DNA of 32,116 nucleotides, taken from Bacillota bacterium (GTDB taxonomy: Bacteria > Bacillota > Clostridia > Lachnospirales > Lachnospiraceae). The first letter of the stretch is position 1. Every line of letters begins with the position of its first letter. The position numbers were made by a program, and so were the translations under genes. The stretch lies in contig JAEYFP010000034.1 of the NCBI GenBank assembly GCA_023402845.1, positions 1-32,116 on the forward strand, given 5' to 3'. Below are positions 16,143 to 24,114 of the stretch, one piece after another. The notes below the pieces were generated by a model. The model saw only the letters and a list, made by a program, of their open reading frames with translations, was not told the DNA's origin and made no database searches.

Positions 16143-16869
16143 GTTAAAGGAAAATGAACGGCTAGATGAGCTGCAGCGAAACGGATACCGGATTATCCAG
16201 AACGGAAAGAAATTTTGCTTCGGTATGGATGCGGTTTTGCTGTCCGGCTTTGCGAAGGTGAAGGCGGGGGAATCCGTGCTGGATATTGGGACCGGCACGG
16301 GGATTATTCCGATTTTGTTAGAGGCCAAGACAGAGGGAAAGCATTTTACCGGCCTTGAAATACAGGCTGAAAGTGCGGATATGGCTCTCAGAAGCGTAGC
16401 CATAAACGGACTTTCGGATAAGATCGACATTATAACCGGAGATATTAAAGAAGCAGAGCAGCTATTTCATGCTGCTTCTTTTGATGTTATTACGACGAAC
16501 CCGCCTTATATGATAGGAAGCCATGGCCTGACGAATCCAAACGAACCCAAAGCAATCGCACGTCATGAAATCTGCTGTACACTGGAGGATGTCGTCAGGG
16601 CGGGCAGCAGGCTGTTAAAACCAAATGGGAGATTTTATATGGTACACCGTCCGTTTCGTCTTGTGGAAATATTTGCGGTGCTGACAAGCTGCCACTTAGA
16701 GCCGAAACGAATGAGAATGGTCTATCCTTATGCGGATAAGGAGCCGAATATGGTTTTGATAGAGGCACTGCGGGGTGGAAAGCCAAGGATTGCTGTGGAA
16801 AAACCGTTAATCGTATATCAATCCTCGGGAAAGTATACGGATGAAATTTATGAGGTATACGGTTATTAA
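16114..16869 (+). CDS. trmN6: tRNA1(Val) (adenine37-N6)-methyltransferase, YabB/TrmN6 family
   Basis: 251 residues, a class I SAM-dependent methyltransferase. The SAM motif VLDIGTGTG is at 55-63, and the catalytic NPPY for amino-methylation is at 129-132. The N-terminal GYRIIQNGKKFCFGMDAVLL segment is characteristic of the YabB/TrmN6 group, which methylates A37 of tRNA-Val(UAC). A tRNA-Val(TAC) with A37 is encoded at 349-421. The start overlaps the end of yaaT and has GGAG 7 bases upstream. The GIY-YIG gene yazA that follows yabB in Bacillus is missing here. Confidence 0.9.
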   Translation: MESQNSTIIELKENERLDELQRNGYRIIQNGKKFCFGMDAVLLSGFAKVKAGESVLDIGTGTGIIPILLEAKTEGKHFTGLEIQAESADMALRSVAINGLSDKIDIITGDIKEAEQLFHAASFDVITTNPPYMIGSHGLTNPNEPKAIARHEICCTLEDVVRAGSRLLKPNGRFYMVHRPFRLVEIFAVLTSCHLEPKRMRMVYPYADKEPNMVLIEALRGGKPRIAVEKPLIVYQSSGKYTDEIYEVYGY

Positions 16870-16934
16870 CAGCTTAACAGCTGAATTGATAGATGAAAAA
16901 CATTTTATGAATCTGCCGGAAAAAGGAGAAGGAA

Positions 16935-17792
16935 ATGCAGGAAAGGAAAGAGCAGGGAATGCTGTATTTATGTGCGACGCCAATAGGAAATCTGGAGGAT
17001 ATAACATTCCGGGTGCTAAATACGCTTAAAAATGCTGATTTGATTGCCGCAGAGGATACGCGAAACAGCATTAAGCTTCTGAATCACTTTGAAATTAAAA
17101 CGCCGATGACAAGTTATCATGAATACAATAAATATGATAAAGCATCGGACCTAATCAGACAGATACAGAACGGAAAAAATGTGGCGCTGATAACGGATGC
17201 AGGCACGCCGGCCATTTCCGATCCGGGCGAGGTGCTCGTTAAGATGTGCTGCGAGGCAGGGGTTACCGTAACCTCAATTCCCGGAGCATGTGCATGCATT
17301 ACCGCACTGACGCTGTCCGGTCTGCCGGCGCGGCGATTTTGCTTTGAGGGCTTTTTGCCTCCGGATAAAAAGGAAAGAAAGGATATTTTGTCGGAGCTTA
17401 CCGGAGAAACGCGTACGATTATTCTTTATGAGGCGCCGCATCATTTGGTAAAAACACTGCGGGAGCTGCTTGATATGCTTGGAGACAGGGAGCTTTCCTT
17501 GTGCAGGGAGCTTACAAAGCGTCATGAGGAGGTCCGCCGGACGACAATATCGGATGCAGTTTCTTATTATGAAGAGACAGAACCAAAGGGAGAATTTGTT
17601 CTTGTTATAAACGGAAAAGACCGGCAGGATAAAAAGAAGCAGGAACAAAGAGACTGGTTGTCAATGCCGATTACAGAGCATCTCGCCCTGTACGAACAGA
17701 TGGGAATGGACAGAAAAGAAAGTATGAAGCTCGTTGCAAAGGATCGGGGAATTACAAAACGGGAGGCATATCAAAAGCTGTTGATAAAATAA
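16935..17792 (+). CDS. rsmI: 16S rRNA (cytidine1402-2'-O)-methyltransferase
   Basis: 285 residues, tetrapyrrole-methylase fold. The conserved LYLCATPIGNLEDIT (about 10-24), AAEDTRN (about 38-44) and ITDAGTPAISDPG (86-98) are diagnostic of RsmI, which 2'-O-methylates C1402 in the ribosomal P site. The C-terminal ~40 residues form the charged helical tail of the family. GGAG lies 6 bases before the ATG. A 65-base gap separates it from trmN6, with no terminator. It is the last gene of the cluster and faces abrB. Confidence 0.96.
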   Translation: MQERKEQGMLYLCATPIGNLEDITFRVLNTLKNADLIAAEDTRNSIKLLNHFEIKTPMTSYHEYNKYDKASDLIRQIQNGKNVALITDAGTPAISDPGEVLVKMCCEAGVTVTSIPGACACITALTLSGLPARRFCFEGFLPPDKKERKDILSELTGETRTIILYEAPHHLVKTLRELLDMLGDRELSLCRELTKRHEEVRRTTISDAVSYYEETEPKGEFVLVINGKDRQDKKKQEQRDWLSMPITEHLALYEQMGMDRKESMKLVAKDRGITKREAYQKLLIK

Positions 17793-17826
17793 AAAACGCG
17801 GTGCTATCCATACACCGCATTTTTTA
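17791..17826. terminator. Bidirectional terminator between rsmI and abrB
   Basis: GCGGTG (17798-17803) pairs with CACCGC (17813-17818). It is flanked by a run of A on the left and T on the right, so it can end transcription from rsmI on the + strand and from abrB on the minus strand. Confidence 0.85.
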
Positions 17827-17835
17827 TATAACCGC

Positions 17836-18099
17836 CTATTTTGAAACCTTTAATCCGGCAAGGGCAGCCATTGCTTTAATGGACTTCTTGGAAACCTTCT
17901 TGCCGTGATACTCAATCAAGTCATCTCTCTCACCTGTGAAAATATCACAAGGCGCATACTTCTCAAGAACGATCTTCTGATCCTCTACGTAAATATGCAA
18001 CGGATCCCTGTCGGTAATTCCGAGATTTTTACGCAGCTCCATCGGTAAGGTGATCCTACCCAGCTCATCGAGTTTTCTTACTACACCTGTGTCTGTCAT
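17836..18099 (-). CDS. abrB: AbrB family transition-state regulator
   Basis: 87 residues. The N-terminal swapped-hairpin DNA-binding domain (about 5-50) reads GVVRKLDELGRITLPMELRK and continues with an LGITDRDPLHIYVED segment, very close to Bacillus AbrB. The C-terminal half is a lysine-rich region (KKVSKKSIKAM) unlike that of Bacillus, so multimerisation may differ. AbrB proteins repress post-exponential genes and are tied to sporulation entry. AGGAGG lies about 8 bases upstream of the ATG on the minus strand. It is convergent with rsmI and divergent from spmA. Confidence 0.93.
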   Translation of the reverse strand: MTDTGVVRKLDELGRITLPMELRKNLGITDRDPLHIYVEDQKIVLEKYAPCDIFTGERDDLIEYHGKKVSKKSIKAMAALAGLKVSK

Positions 18100-18284
18100 T
18101 TTAAAAATCCTCCTGTGTTTATAATATAAATTTGTATATAATTTATTGTATCAGTTAATTTTTGGAAAATCAATAGAAAAATAGAAAAAAATAAAATACC
18201 AAAGCGGAAATACTAAAATGGTCAGGCATTAAAAGGGCATTATTTTAATAAGATACCTATAAGAAGCAAAAACAGGGAAGGCTT

Positions 18285-18875
18285 ATGCTGAATTATATAT
18301 GGGCTTTTATGATTTTGATTGGAATTCTCTACGGTGCATTGACCGGTACAATTCATACGATGGGAAATACGATGATCGATTCCGGGAAAGAGGCAATCAA
18401 TTTATGCATCACGATGCTGGGTGTCGTATCGCTCTGGACGGGCCTGATGGAGGTGGCAAAGGAGGCCGGAATCATTGATGCGATGATTGGGAAGCTGGAC
18501 CCGTTTATTCGTTTTTTGTTTCCTCATCTTCCAAAAGGGCACAAAAGCAGAGAATATATTGCTACAAATATTATTGCAAATATCCTGGGCCTCGGTTGGG
18601 CGGCAACGCCGGCAGGGCTCAAGGCAATGGAGGCGCTGGCACAGCTTGAGGAGGAGCGGGGCAGTCCGAACCGGACGGTGGCGAGCAATGAAATGTGTAC
18701 ATTTTTAGTATTAAATATTTCTTCGCTTCAACTGATACCGGTCAATATTATTGCCTATCGAAGCCAGTACGGCAGCGTCAATCCGAGTGCAATCATCGGT
18801 CCGGGAATACTGGCGACGCTGTTCAGCACGGTGATTGCCATTATTTTTTGTAAAGTCAAGAGTCGGAGGAGATAG
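18285..18875 (+). CDS. spmA: Spore maturation protein A
   Basis: 196 residues, a nucleoside-recognition-domain (Gate) membrane protein. The conserved NIIANILGLGWAATPAG segment (about 93-109) and SNEMCTFLVLN segment (about 138-148) identify SpmA. With SpmB it is required for spore core dehydration and heat resistance in Bacillus and Clostridium. GGGAAGG precedes the ATG. The 185 bases between it and abrB are very A/T-rich; I could not identify a sporulation sigma-factor promoter there with confidence. spmB follows after 3 bases. Confidence 0.93.
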   Translation: MLNYIWAFMILIGILYGALTGTIHTMGNTMIDSGKEAINLCITMLGVVSLWTGLMEVAKEAGIIDAMIGKLDPFIRFLFPHLPKGHKSREYIATNIIANILGLGWAATPAGLKAMEALAQLEEERGSPNRTVASNEMCTFLVLNISSLQLIPVNIIAYRSQYGSVNPSAIIGPGILATLFSTVIAIIFCKVKSRRR

Positions 18876-18878
18876 GCG

Positions 18879-19421
18879 ATGGCAGAGTATTTAACCTTTT
18901 TCTCAAACATTCTGATCCCGTTACTTTTTTTTGTGATTGTAGGTTATGCAGCCCTGCAAAAAAAGCAGGTTTACGATGATTTTGTGAGAGGAGCAAAGGA
19001 TGGCCTGCAGACTGTTGTAAAAATTGTCCCGACGCTGATTGGACTGATGTTAGGGATTGCCACGCTTCGCGCATCCGGTTTTTTAGATTTCATCAGTGAA
19101 AAAATTTCATTTCTCACAAAATTTCTGCATTTTCCATCAGAACTTGTTCCGCTTGTTATTGTTCGCATGTTTTCCTCCTCGGCGGCAACAGGTCTGACAC
19201 TGGATCTATTTAAAAAATATGGAACAGATTCGCTGATCGGCCTGACCGCCTCCATAGCCATGAGTTGTACAGAAACAATTTTTTATGTCATGTCTGTTTA
19301 TTTTATAGCTGCCAAGGTAACAAAAACAAGGTGGACACTCGCCGGCGCATTGCTTGCAACCTTAAGCGGAGTCGCGGTTTCCGCCATTCTGGCCAGTATC
19401 ATGTACACCTCCTCCTTCTAA
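18879..19421 (+). CDS. spmB: Spore maturation protein B
   Basis: 180 residues, a Gate-domain membrane protein and the partner of SpmA. Identifying segments are the DGLQTVVKIVPTLIGLMLGI stretch (about 48-67), RMFSSSAATGL (about 98-108) and SCTETIFYV (about 129-137). It probably forms the second half of a membrane channel or transporter acting in the developing spore. It begins 3 bases after spmA, with a GGAG site inside the spmA end. It is closed by a strong terminator just downstream. Confidence 0.94.
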   Translation: MAEYLTFFSNILIPLLFFVIVGYAALQKKQVYDDFVRGAKDGLQTVVKIVPTLIGLMLGIATLRASGFLDFISEKISFLTKFLHFPSELVPLVIVRMFSSSAATGLTLDLFKKYGTDSLIGLTASIAMSCTETIFYVMSVYFIAAKVTKTRWTLAGALLATLSGVAVSAILASIMYTSSF

Positions 19422-19428
19422 TCTAATT

Positions 19429-19469
19429 AGGGCCGCAGGGTGAATTATTTCCGGCGGCCCTGACTTTTA
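19429..19469 (+). terminator. Terminator after spmB
   Basis: AGGGCCGC (19429-19436) pairs perfectly with GCGGCCCT (19454-19461) around a 17-base loop. It is followed by GACTTTTAT. It separates spmAB from the pot operon. Confidence 0.75.
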
Positions 19470-19505
19470 TAAAGATTTTATAAACACTTGAAATAAATAT
19501 TTAAT

Positions 19506-19534
19506 TTGGAGATAAGGTAATTTTATGCTAAAAT
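19506..19534 (+). promoter_or_regulatory. Promoter of the potABCD operon
   Basis: TTGGAG (19506-19511), a 17-base spacer, then TAAAAT (19529-19534) with a TGC extended -10. It lies 42 bases before potA and just after the spmB terminator. Confidence 0.6.
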
Positions 19535-19576
19535 AGTAATAATTATTAGATTGGCAGGAAATAGAGGCGAACAGGA

Positions 19577-20308
19577 ATGACTCCCATATTGGAACTGAAG
19601 AATATAATAAAGAACTTTGGTGATGTTAAGGTGCTGAAAGGAATCGACCTGTATGTGGCGGAGGGTGAGTTTGTCACGATTTTAGGTTCTTCCGGCTGCG
19701 GAAAGACTACGACGATACGAATCATAGCAGGTTTGGAAGAGTTGGATGAGGGACAGGTGCTTCTTGGCGGCCAGAATGTTACGGCATTGGAACCAAATAA
19801 ACGTGAGGTGAATACCGTATTTCAAAGCTACGCATTGTTTCCGCATATGACGGTTGAGGCGAATGTGGGCTATGGTTTAAAATTAAAAAAGATGCCGCGG
19901 GCGGAAATAAAGAAACGTGTGACGGATGCACTGGAAATGGTACAGTTGACAGGTTATGAAAAACGGAAAACACAGGAGCTTTCCGGCGGGCAGAAGCAGA
20001 GAGTTGCAATCGCGCGGGCAATTATTAACCGGCCGAAGCTGCTCTTGCTGGATGAACCGTTAGGTGCGCTGGATCTGCAGCTCAGAAGGCAGATGCAGGA
20101 AGAATTGAAGCATTTGCAGAAGAAGCTTGGTATGACCTTTATCTATATTACACACGATCAGGAGGAGGCGTCTTTTCTTTCTGACCGCATTGTCGTCATG
20201 AATGAAGGCAGGATTGAACAGATTGGTACGCCGGAGGAGGTCTTTGAAAAGCCGGCGACGGAATTTGTCAGACAGTTTATCGAGAATTCAAAATTAAAAA
20301 TAGGATAG
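19577..20308 (+). CDS. potA: Spermidine/putrescine ABC transporter ATPase (short form)
   Basis: 243 residues. Walker A GSSGCGKT at 37-44, signature LSGGQ at 135-139, Walker B LLLLDEP and the switch ITHDQ are all intact, with the FQSYALFPHMTV Q-loop region of the MalK/PotA class. PotA proteins are usually ~350-380 residues because of a C-terminal TOBE regulatory domain; here the protein stops at the end of the nucleotide-binding domain, and potB begins 12 bases later, so no TOBE remnant exists. The ATPase should still work but may lack the usual regulation. It is the first gene of a four-gene operon. Confidence 0.92.
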   Translation: MTPILELKNIIKNFGDVKVLKGIDLYVAEGEFVTILGSSGCGKTTTIRIIAGLEELDEGQVLLGGQNVTALEPNKREVNTVFQSYALFPHMTVEANVGYGLKLKKMPRAEIKKRVTDALEMVQLTGYEKRKTQELSGGQKQRVAIARAIINRPKLLLLDEPLGALDLQLRRQMQEELKHLQKKLGMTFIYITHDQEEASFLSDRIVVMNEGRIEQIGTPEEVFEKPATEFVRQFIENSKLKIG

Positions 20309-20320
20309 CAGGGAAAACGA

Positions 20321-21172
20321 ATGAAGGCAAAAAAATGGATGGCTGCTTCGTTGCTCCCCATCTACGCGTTTACAATCATGTTCGTGATATTTCCACTGAT
20401 TTATATGATCGTTTTAAGCTTTATGACGCGCGCCGAGGTATGGGGCTTTGTAACGGAATTTACTTTCAATAATTATAAAAAAATAGCGGAACCGCTTTAT
20501 TTGAACACATTTGTGTCTTCGCTGAAGCTGGCATTTTTATCGACAATCTGTATGATACTGCTTGGATATCCGTTTGGCTATTACATGGGAAGGTTGTCAG
20601 ATACCTGGAAAAAGAGAATTTCTATGCTTTTGATGATCCCATTCTGGACCAGCTCGCTGATCCGGTTGTATGGATGGATTATCATTTTCAGAAGTAATGG
20701 TGTGCTGGATATGCTTTTGATGAAGCTGCATATTACAGATGAGCCTTTAAAACTGCTTTATTCCTATCCTGCTGTCGTTGTCGGAATGATCTATGCACTG
20801 CTTCCGATGATGATTTTTTCTGTTTTTTCGAGCGTGGAAAAAATGGATTGGTCACTTGTCGAGGCGGCGAGAGACATGGGAGCAAGCAGTACAAAAGCGT
20901 TTTTGACGGTTACTCTGCCGCTGACGATGCCCGGCTTGTTTTCGGGCATTATTCTAACGTTTATTCCGTCTATGGGCTTATTTTTTATCGCGGATATTTT
21001 GGGAGGCAATAAAATCGTACTTGTGGGCAGTGTCATTCAAGAGCAGCTTACAAAGGGCAGAAATTTGCCGTTTGCGGCAGCACTCGCGGTTGTTCTGATG
21101 GTTCTTACCTCCATTTTGATTGGGATCTACAGGAAGATCTTCCATACAAAGCAACTGGAGGGACTTGTATGA
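20321..21172 (+). CDS. potB: Spermidine/putrescine ABC transporter permease
   Basis: 283 residues with six membrane segments. The EAA coupling loop is VEAARDMGASSTKAFLTVTL (about 185-204), ending in the LPLTMPGL stretch. The PFWTSSLIRLYGW segment (about 106-118) is typical of PotB. It follows potA by 12 bases and overlaps potC by 4 bases (ATGA). Together with PotC it forms the membrane pore for polyamine import. Confidence 0.93.
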   Translation: MKAKKWMAASLLPIYAFTIMFVIFPLIYMIVLSFMTRAEVWGFVTEFTFNNYKKIAEPLYLNTFVSSLKLAFLSTICMILLGYPFGYYMGRLSDTWKKRISMLLMIPFWTSSLIRLYGWIIIFRSNGVLDMLLMKLHITDEPLKLLYSYPAVVVGMIYALLPMMIFSVFSSVEKMDWSLVEAARDMGASSTKAFLTVTLPLTMPGLFSGIILTFIPSMGLFFIADILGGNKIVLVGSVIQEQLTKGRNLPFAAALAVVLMVLTSILIGIYRKIFHTKQLEGLV

Positions 21173-21948
21173 AAAAAAAGAGAAAAAACAGGTTTCCGCA
21201 AGTTTATCTTGCAATTCTTCTGATTTTCATGTATATTCCCATTGCAGTGACCGTCTTTTATTCCTTTAACGAATCAAAAATTTCTTCAATATGGGGCGGC
21301 TTTAGTCTGAAATGGTATCGGCAGTTATTTTCAAACGGTGATTTGCTGCAGGCTTTATTAAACAGTATTTTTCTGGCTGCCGTCAGTTGTATTCTGGCGA
21401 TCATTATCGGAACGCTCGGTGCTTTCGGCATGCATAAGACGACATCTAGGTGGAACGATATCATTTCCTATCTGTCTACGCTTCCGATTATGATACCCGA
21501 AATTATTCTTGGAATGGTATTTCTTGCCGTATTTTCTTTTATGGGGATTCCATTTGGAATGGTTACGCTGATTATCGCACATACCACATTTTGTATTCCC
21601 TATATTTTTATTATGGTAAGCTCCCGGCTTATTGGAATGGATAAAAGTCTGGAGGAGGCGGCAAGAGATTTGGGGGCGTCTCAGCCGAGGGCATTTTTTG
21701 ATATTATTTTGCCGCTCATTACGCCGGCGATCCTGTCCGGTACCGTGCTTGCGTTTGCGATGTCGTTTGATGATGTCGTAATCAGTATTTTTACAACGGG
21801 ACCAAAGGTCAGCCTTCTTCCGGTGAAGGTCTATACAAAGCTGAAAACCGGAGTTACCCCGGAAATTAATGCGCTTGCAACTGTCATTTTAGTTGTGACC
21901 GTCATTTTGATCGTTATCGCGGATACGGTCAGGAAAAGAAACAATTAA
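21169..21948 (+). CDS. potC: Spermidine/putrescine ABC transporter permease
   Basis: 259 residues with six membrane segments. The EAA loop EEAARDLGASQPRAFFDIIL (about 161-180) marks the ATPase contact. FSFNESKI near the N-terminus and the AFAMSFDDVVISIFTTGP segment (about 197-214) are PotC signatures. The start is inside the potB end. It is followed after 22 bases by the binding protein potD. Confidence 0.94.
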   Translation: MKKKRKNRFPQVYLAILLIFMYIPIAVTVFYSFNESKISSIWGGFSLKWYRQLFSNGDLLQALLNSIFLAAVSCILAIIIGTLGAFGMHKTTSRWNDIISYLSTLPIMIPEIILGMVFLAVFSFMGIPFGMVTLIIAHTTFCIPYIFIMVSSRLIGMDKSLEEAARDLGASQPRAFFDIILPLITPAILSGTVLAFAMSFDDVVISIFTTGPKVSLLPVKVYTKLKTGVTPEINALATVILVVTVILIVIADTVRKRNN

Positions 21949-21970
21949 ATTTTGTAAGGAGGATTTGATT

Positions 21971-23029
21971 ATGAAAAAATGGTTGACAGTAGTTTTATCA
22001 GCAGCGCTGATCAGTGCGATGCTGATCGGATGCGGCAGCAAGCCTGCGCAGGAGGGCGGCTTGTCGGGAGAATTGAACCTGTACACATGGGACGGGATGT
22101 TTCCGCAGGAGATATTGGATAATTTTGAGGCGGAAACCGGAGTCAAAATTAATTATACAAATTTTGATTATGATGAGGATATGCTGGCAAAACTGGAGGA
22201 AACAAAGGGCGGGGATTATGACCTCGTCATTGCGGATGACTATATTATCGAGCTTGTGATTCAGGAGGGACTTGCACAGAAACTGGATAAGAGTCAGGTG
22301 CCTAACTTCGCTAACATCAATCCGGTCTATCAGGGATATTTTTATGATCCGTCGGATGAATATACAGTACCTGTAGGAGCCGGAATTCCGCTTATTGTTT
22401 ATGATAAGGAAGCGACGGGCTTTGAAATTACAAGCTATGAGGATCTGTGGAATGAAAAGCTTGAGAACAATCTGGCGATTATCGGAAATTACAGGGTGGT
22501 CGATGGGATTACATTAAAAACCATGGGAGAATCCTTTAATACCGAGGAATTGGACACAATCAATAAAGCGGGAGAGAAGCTGATAGAGCTCGCACCGAAT
22601 ATCCGCCTGATCAGCGACAGTAATACGCAGGATTATGTTGTCAGCGGCGAAGTTTCAGCTGCGCTGCTTTATACATCTCAGGTAACACAGGCGCTGATGG
22701 CAAGGCCGGAATTATCGGTTGCTTATCCGAAGGAGGGTCTGGGATTTGGCATTATGGCCGGTTTTATTCCATCCGAAGCACCGAATGCGGCTGCGGCACA
22801 TGCATTCCTTGATTATCTGCTGCAGCCGGAAAATGGTGCAAAATGTGCGGAATATTTAGGCTATTACTGCACGAATAAAGCTGCAGAGGAATTTATTTCA
22901 GAAGAAATGAAACCGATGATTACGCTTCCCGATGATGTCGGCAGGGGAGAAATTATTCAGAATATCAGCCAAGAAGCGGAAGATTTGCATGGTGAAATAT
23001 GGAAGAAATTCCAAGAAGCATGTAATTGA
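21971..23029 (+). CDS. potD: Spermidine/putrescine-binding lipoprotein
   Basis: 352 residues. A lipoprotein signal peptide ends in the lipobox LIGC with the lipidated Cys21. The mature protein is a periplasmic-binding-protein fold with the PotD segments NLYTWDGMFP near the N-terminus, IADDYIIELV, and VPVGAGIPLIVYDK. A TTG at 21965 is in frame, but the ATG at 21971 is chosen because AAGGAGGA lies 7 bases upstream. It captures polyamines outside the cell for PotABC. It is last in the operon; a strong terminator follows. Confidence 0.94.
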   Translation: MKKWLTVVLSAALISAMLIGCGSKPAQEGGLSGELNLYTWDGMFPQEILDNFEAETGVKINYTNFDYDEDMLAKLEETKGGDYDLVIADDYIIELVIQEGLAQKLDKSQVPNFANINPVYQGYFYDPSDEYTVPVGAGIPLIVYDKEATGFEITSYEDLWNEKLENNLAIIGNYRVVDGITLKTMGESFNTEELDTINKAGEKLIELAPNIRLISDSNTQDYVVSGEVSAALLYTSQVTQALMARPELSVAYPKEGLGFGIMAGFIPSEAPNAAAAHAFLDYLLQPENGAKCAEYLGYYCTNKAAEEFISEEMKPMITLPDDVGRGEIIQNISQEAEDLHGEIWKKFQEACN

Positions 23030-23057
23030 CAATCTGCGCCGCCAAATTCTTTGTTAT

Positions 23058-23090
23058 AAAAAAAACCCGCGATGTTTCGCGGGTTTTTTG
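23058..23090. terminator. Strong terminator after potD
   Basis: CCCGCGA (23066-23072) pairs with TCGCGGG (23077-23083) around a 4-base loop. The stem is extended by A/T pairs and flanked by an A run and a T run, so it could act in both directions. Confidence 0.93.
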
Positions 23091-23194
23091 ATGGTGTGCT
23101 TAAAGGAGAGAAGATTGTTTAGCCCAAAAGGCACAAAAAGTGAAAATTGTCCATACTCATTCTGACTAAGTGCCATTCCTTTTTAGAAACATTG

Positions 23195-23229
23195 TATTAT
23201 ACTATAACCATCAGAGATTATTGATGGTT
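23195..23229 (+). promoter_or_regulatory. Candidate promoter -10 and leader hairpin of the fucoside locus
   Basis: TATTATACT at 23195-23203 offers a -10 element but no good -35 is visible, as expected for an activator-dependent promoter. Directly after it, AACCATCA (23206-23213) and TGATGGTT (23222-23229) form a perfect 8-bp inverted repeat that ends at the GGAGG ribosome site of the permease gene. It could be an operator or a leader hairpin masking translation. The 23091-23194 stretch holds no gene. Confidence 0.4.
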
Positions 23230-23241
23230 GGAGGTTATACA

Positions 23242-24114
23242 ATGAGCAGAGACAAAATCTATCCTTATTCCATGATCATTATACCGCTGCTGGTATTTTT
23301 TATTATATTTGTGCTTCCGGCGACAGTAGGTTTTTTATATGCATTTACAGATTGGAGTGCTTATGTCAGCAAAATTTCGTTTGTGGGATTAAAAAATTTT
23401 TATGAAATTATTCAGGACAAATCATTGTCAAAGGCATTTGTCAATACATTGATTTTTGCCGGGGTAAAGACGGTTGTGGTAACCGTGCTCGGATTTATTT
23501 TTGCAATTCCGTTAAATAGGGAACTAAAAACAAAAAGGGCATTGAGAACAATCTATTATTTGCCGGCTATTTTGTCTACACTTGTAGTAGGACTGATTTT
23601 TAATGCTTTATTTGCTTCCAGACATGGAACAATTAATACAATATTGGAAGCTGTCGGATTGGAAACTCTTATTTTTCAATGGCTGGGCAGCCGCTGGCCT
23701 GCTGTATTTACAATTTGTTGCGCAGAGGTATGGAGAAATGTCGGATATGCTGTTGTCATTACACTTGCGGGTCTGCAGTCGGTTAACACTGATTTTATTG
23801 AGGCCGCAAAAGTTGACGGGGCAAAGGGCTGGCAGTTATTCCGTCGCATTATATTACCGCTTATTATGCCGACGGTCAATGTCAATATTCTATTCAGTTT
23901 AATTTATGGATTAAAGATGTTTGATCTTGTCTATGTGATGACAGGCGGCGGCCCCGGTCATGATACGGAGACCTTTGGGACGCTGATGGTAAATGAAATG
24001 TCAAGGGGACGCTTTTCTCAGTCGGTTGCAATCAATTTTGTATTTACCGTTATCCTTGTTATAATTGCAATTTTGTATCAAAAACTCAGTGCAAGATGGG
24101 AGAATGTCGAATGA
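23242..24114 (+). CDS. Carbohydrate ABC transporter permease (UgpA/MalF-like, CUT1)
   Basis: 290 residues with six membrane segments. The EAA loop reads IEAAKVDGAKGWQLFRRI (about 195-212) and is followed by a VMTGGGPGHDT segment (about 231-241) typical of CUT1 permeases. The frame is open further upstream to 23170, but the ATG at 23242 follows GGAGG by 7 bases and begins with the usual short cytoplasmic tail. It overlaps the next gene by 4 bases. With that gene it should import an oligosaccharide; the neighbouring GH95 enzyme points to a fucosylated one. Confidence 0.92.
   Translation: MSRDKIYPYSMIIIPLLVFFIIFVLPATVGFLYAFTDWSAYVSKISFVGLKNFYEIIQDKSLSKAFVNTLIFAGVKTVVVTVLGFIFAIPLNRELKTKRALRTIYYLPAILSTLVVGLIFNALFASRHGTINTILEAVGLETLIFQWLGSRWPAVFTICCAEVWRNVGYAVVITLAGLQSVNTDFIEAAKVDGAKGWQLFRRIILPLIMPTVNVNILFSLIYGLKMFDLVYVMTGGGPGHDTETFGTLMVNEMSRGRFSQSVAINFVFTVILVIIAILYQKLSARWENVE

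Noticed and set aside
16841..17029. Small plus-strand open frame between trmN6 and rsmI
   Set aside because: It overlaps both genes, its codons across the rsmI start follow the wrong frame, and it has no family resemblance.
18200..18284. A sporulation sigma-E or sigma-G promoter ahead of spmA
   Set aside because: Several partial matches exist (for example TATAAG at 18258), but none has both elements with proper spacing, so no call was made.
23130..23174. GGCAC and GTGCC inverted repeat upstream of the fucoside locus
   Set aside because: The five-base arms are 35 bases apart and could easily arise by chance.
23170..23241. Longer N-terminus for the first sugar permease
   Set aside because: It would swallow the leader hairpin and the ribosome site; GGAGG is ideally spaced for the ATG at 23242.
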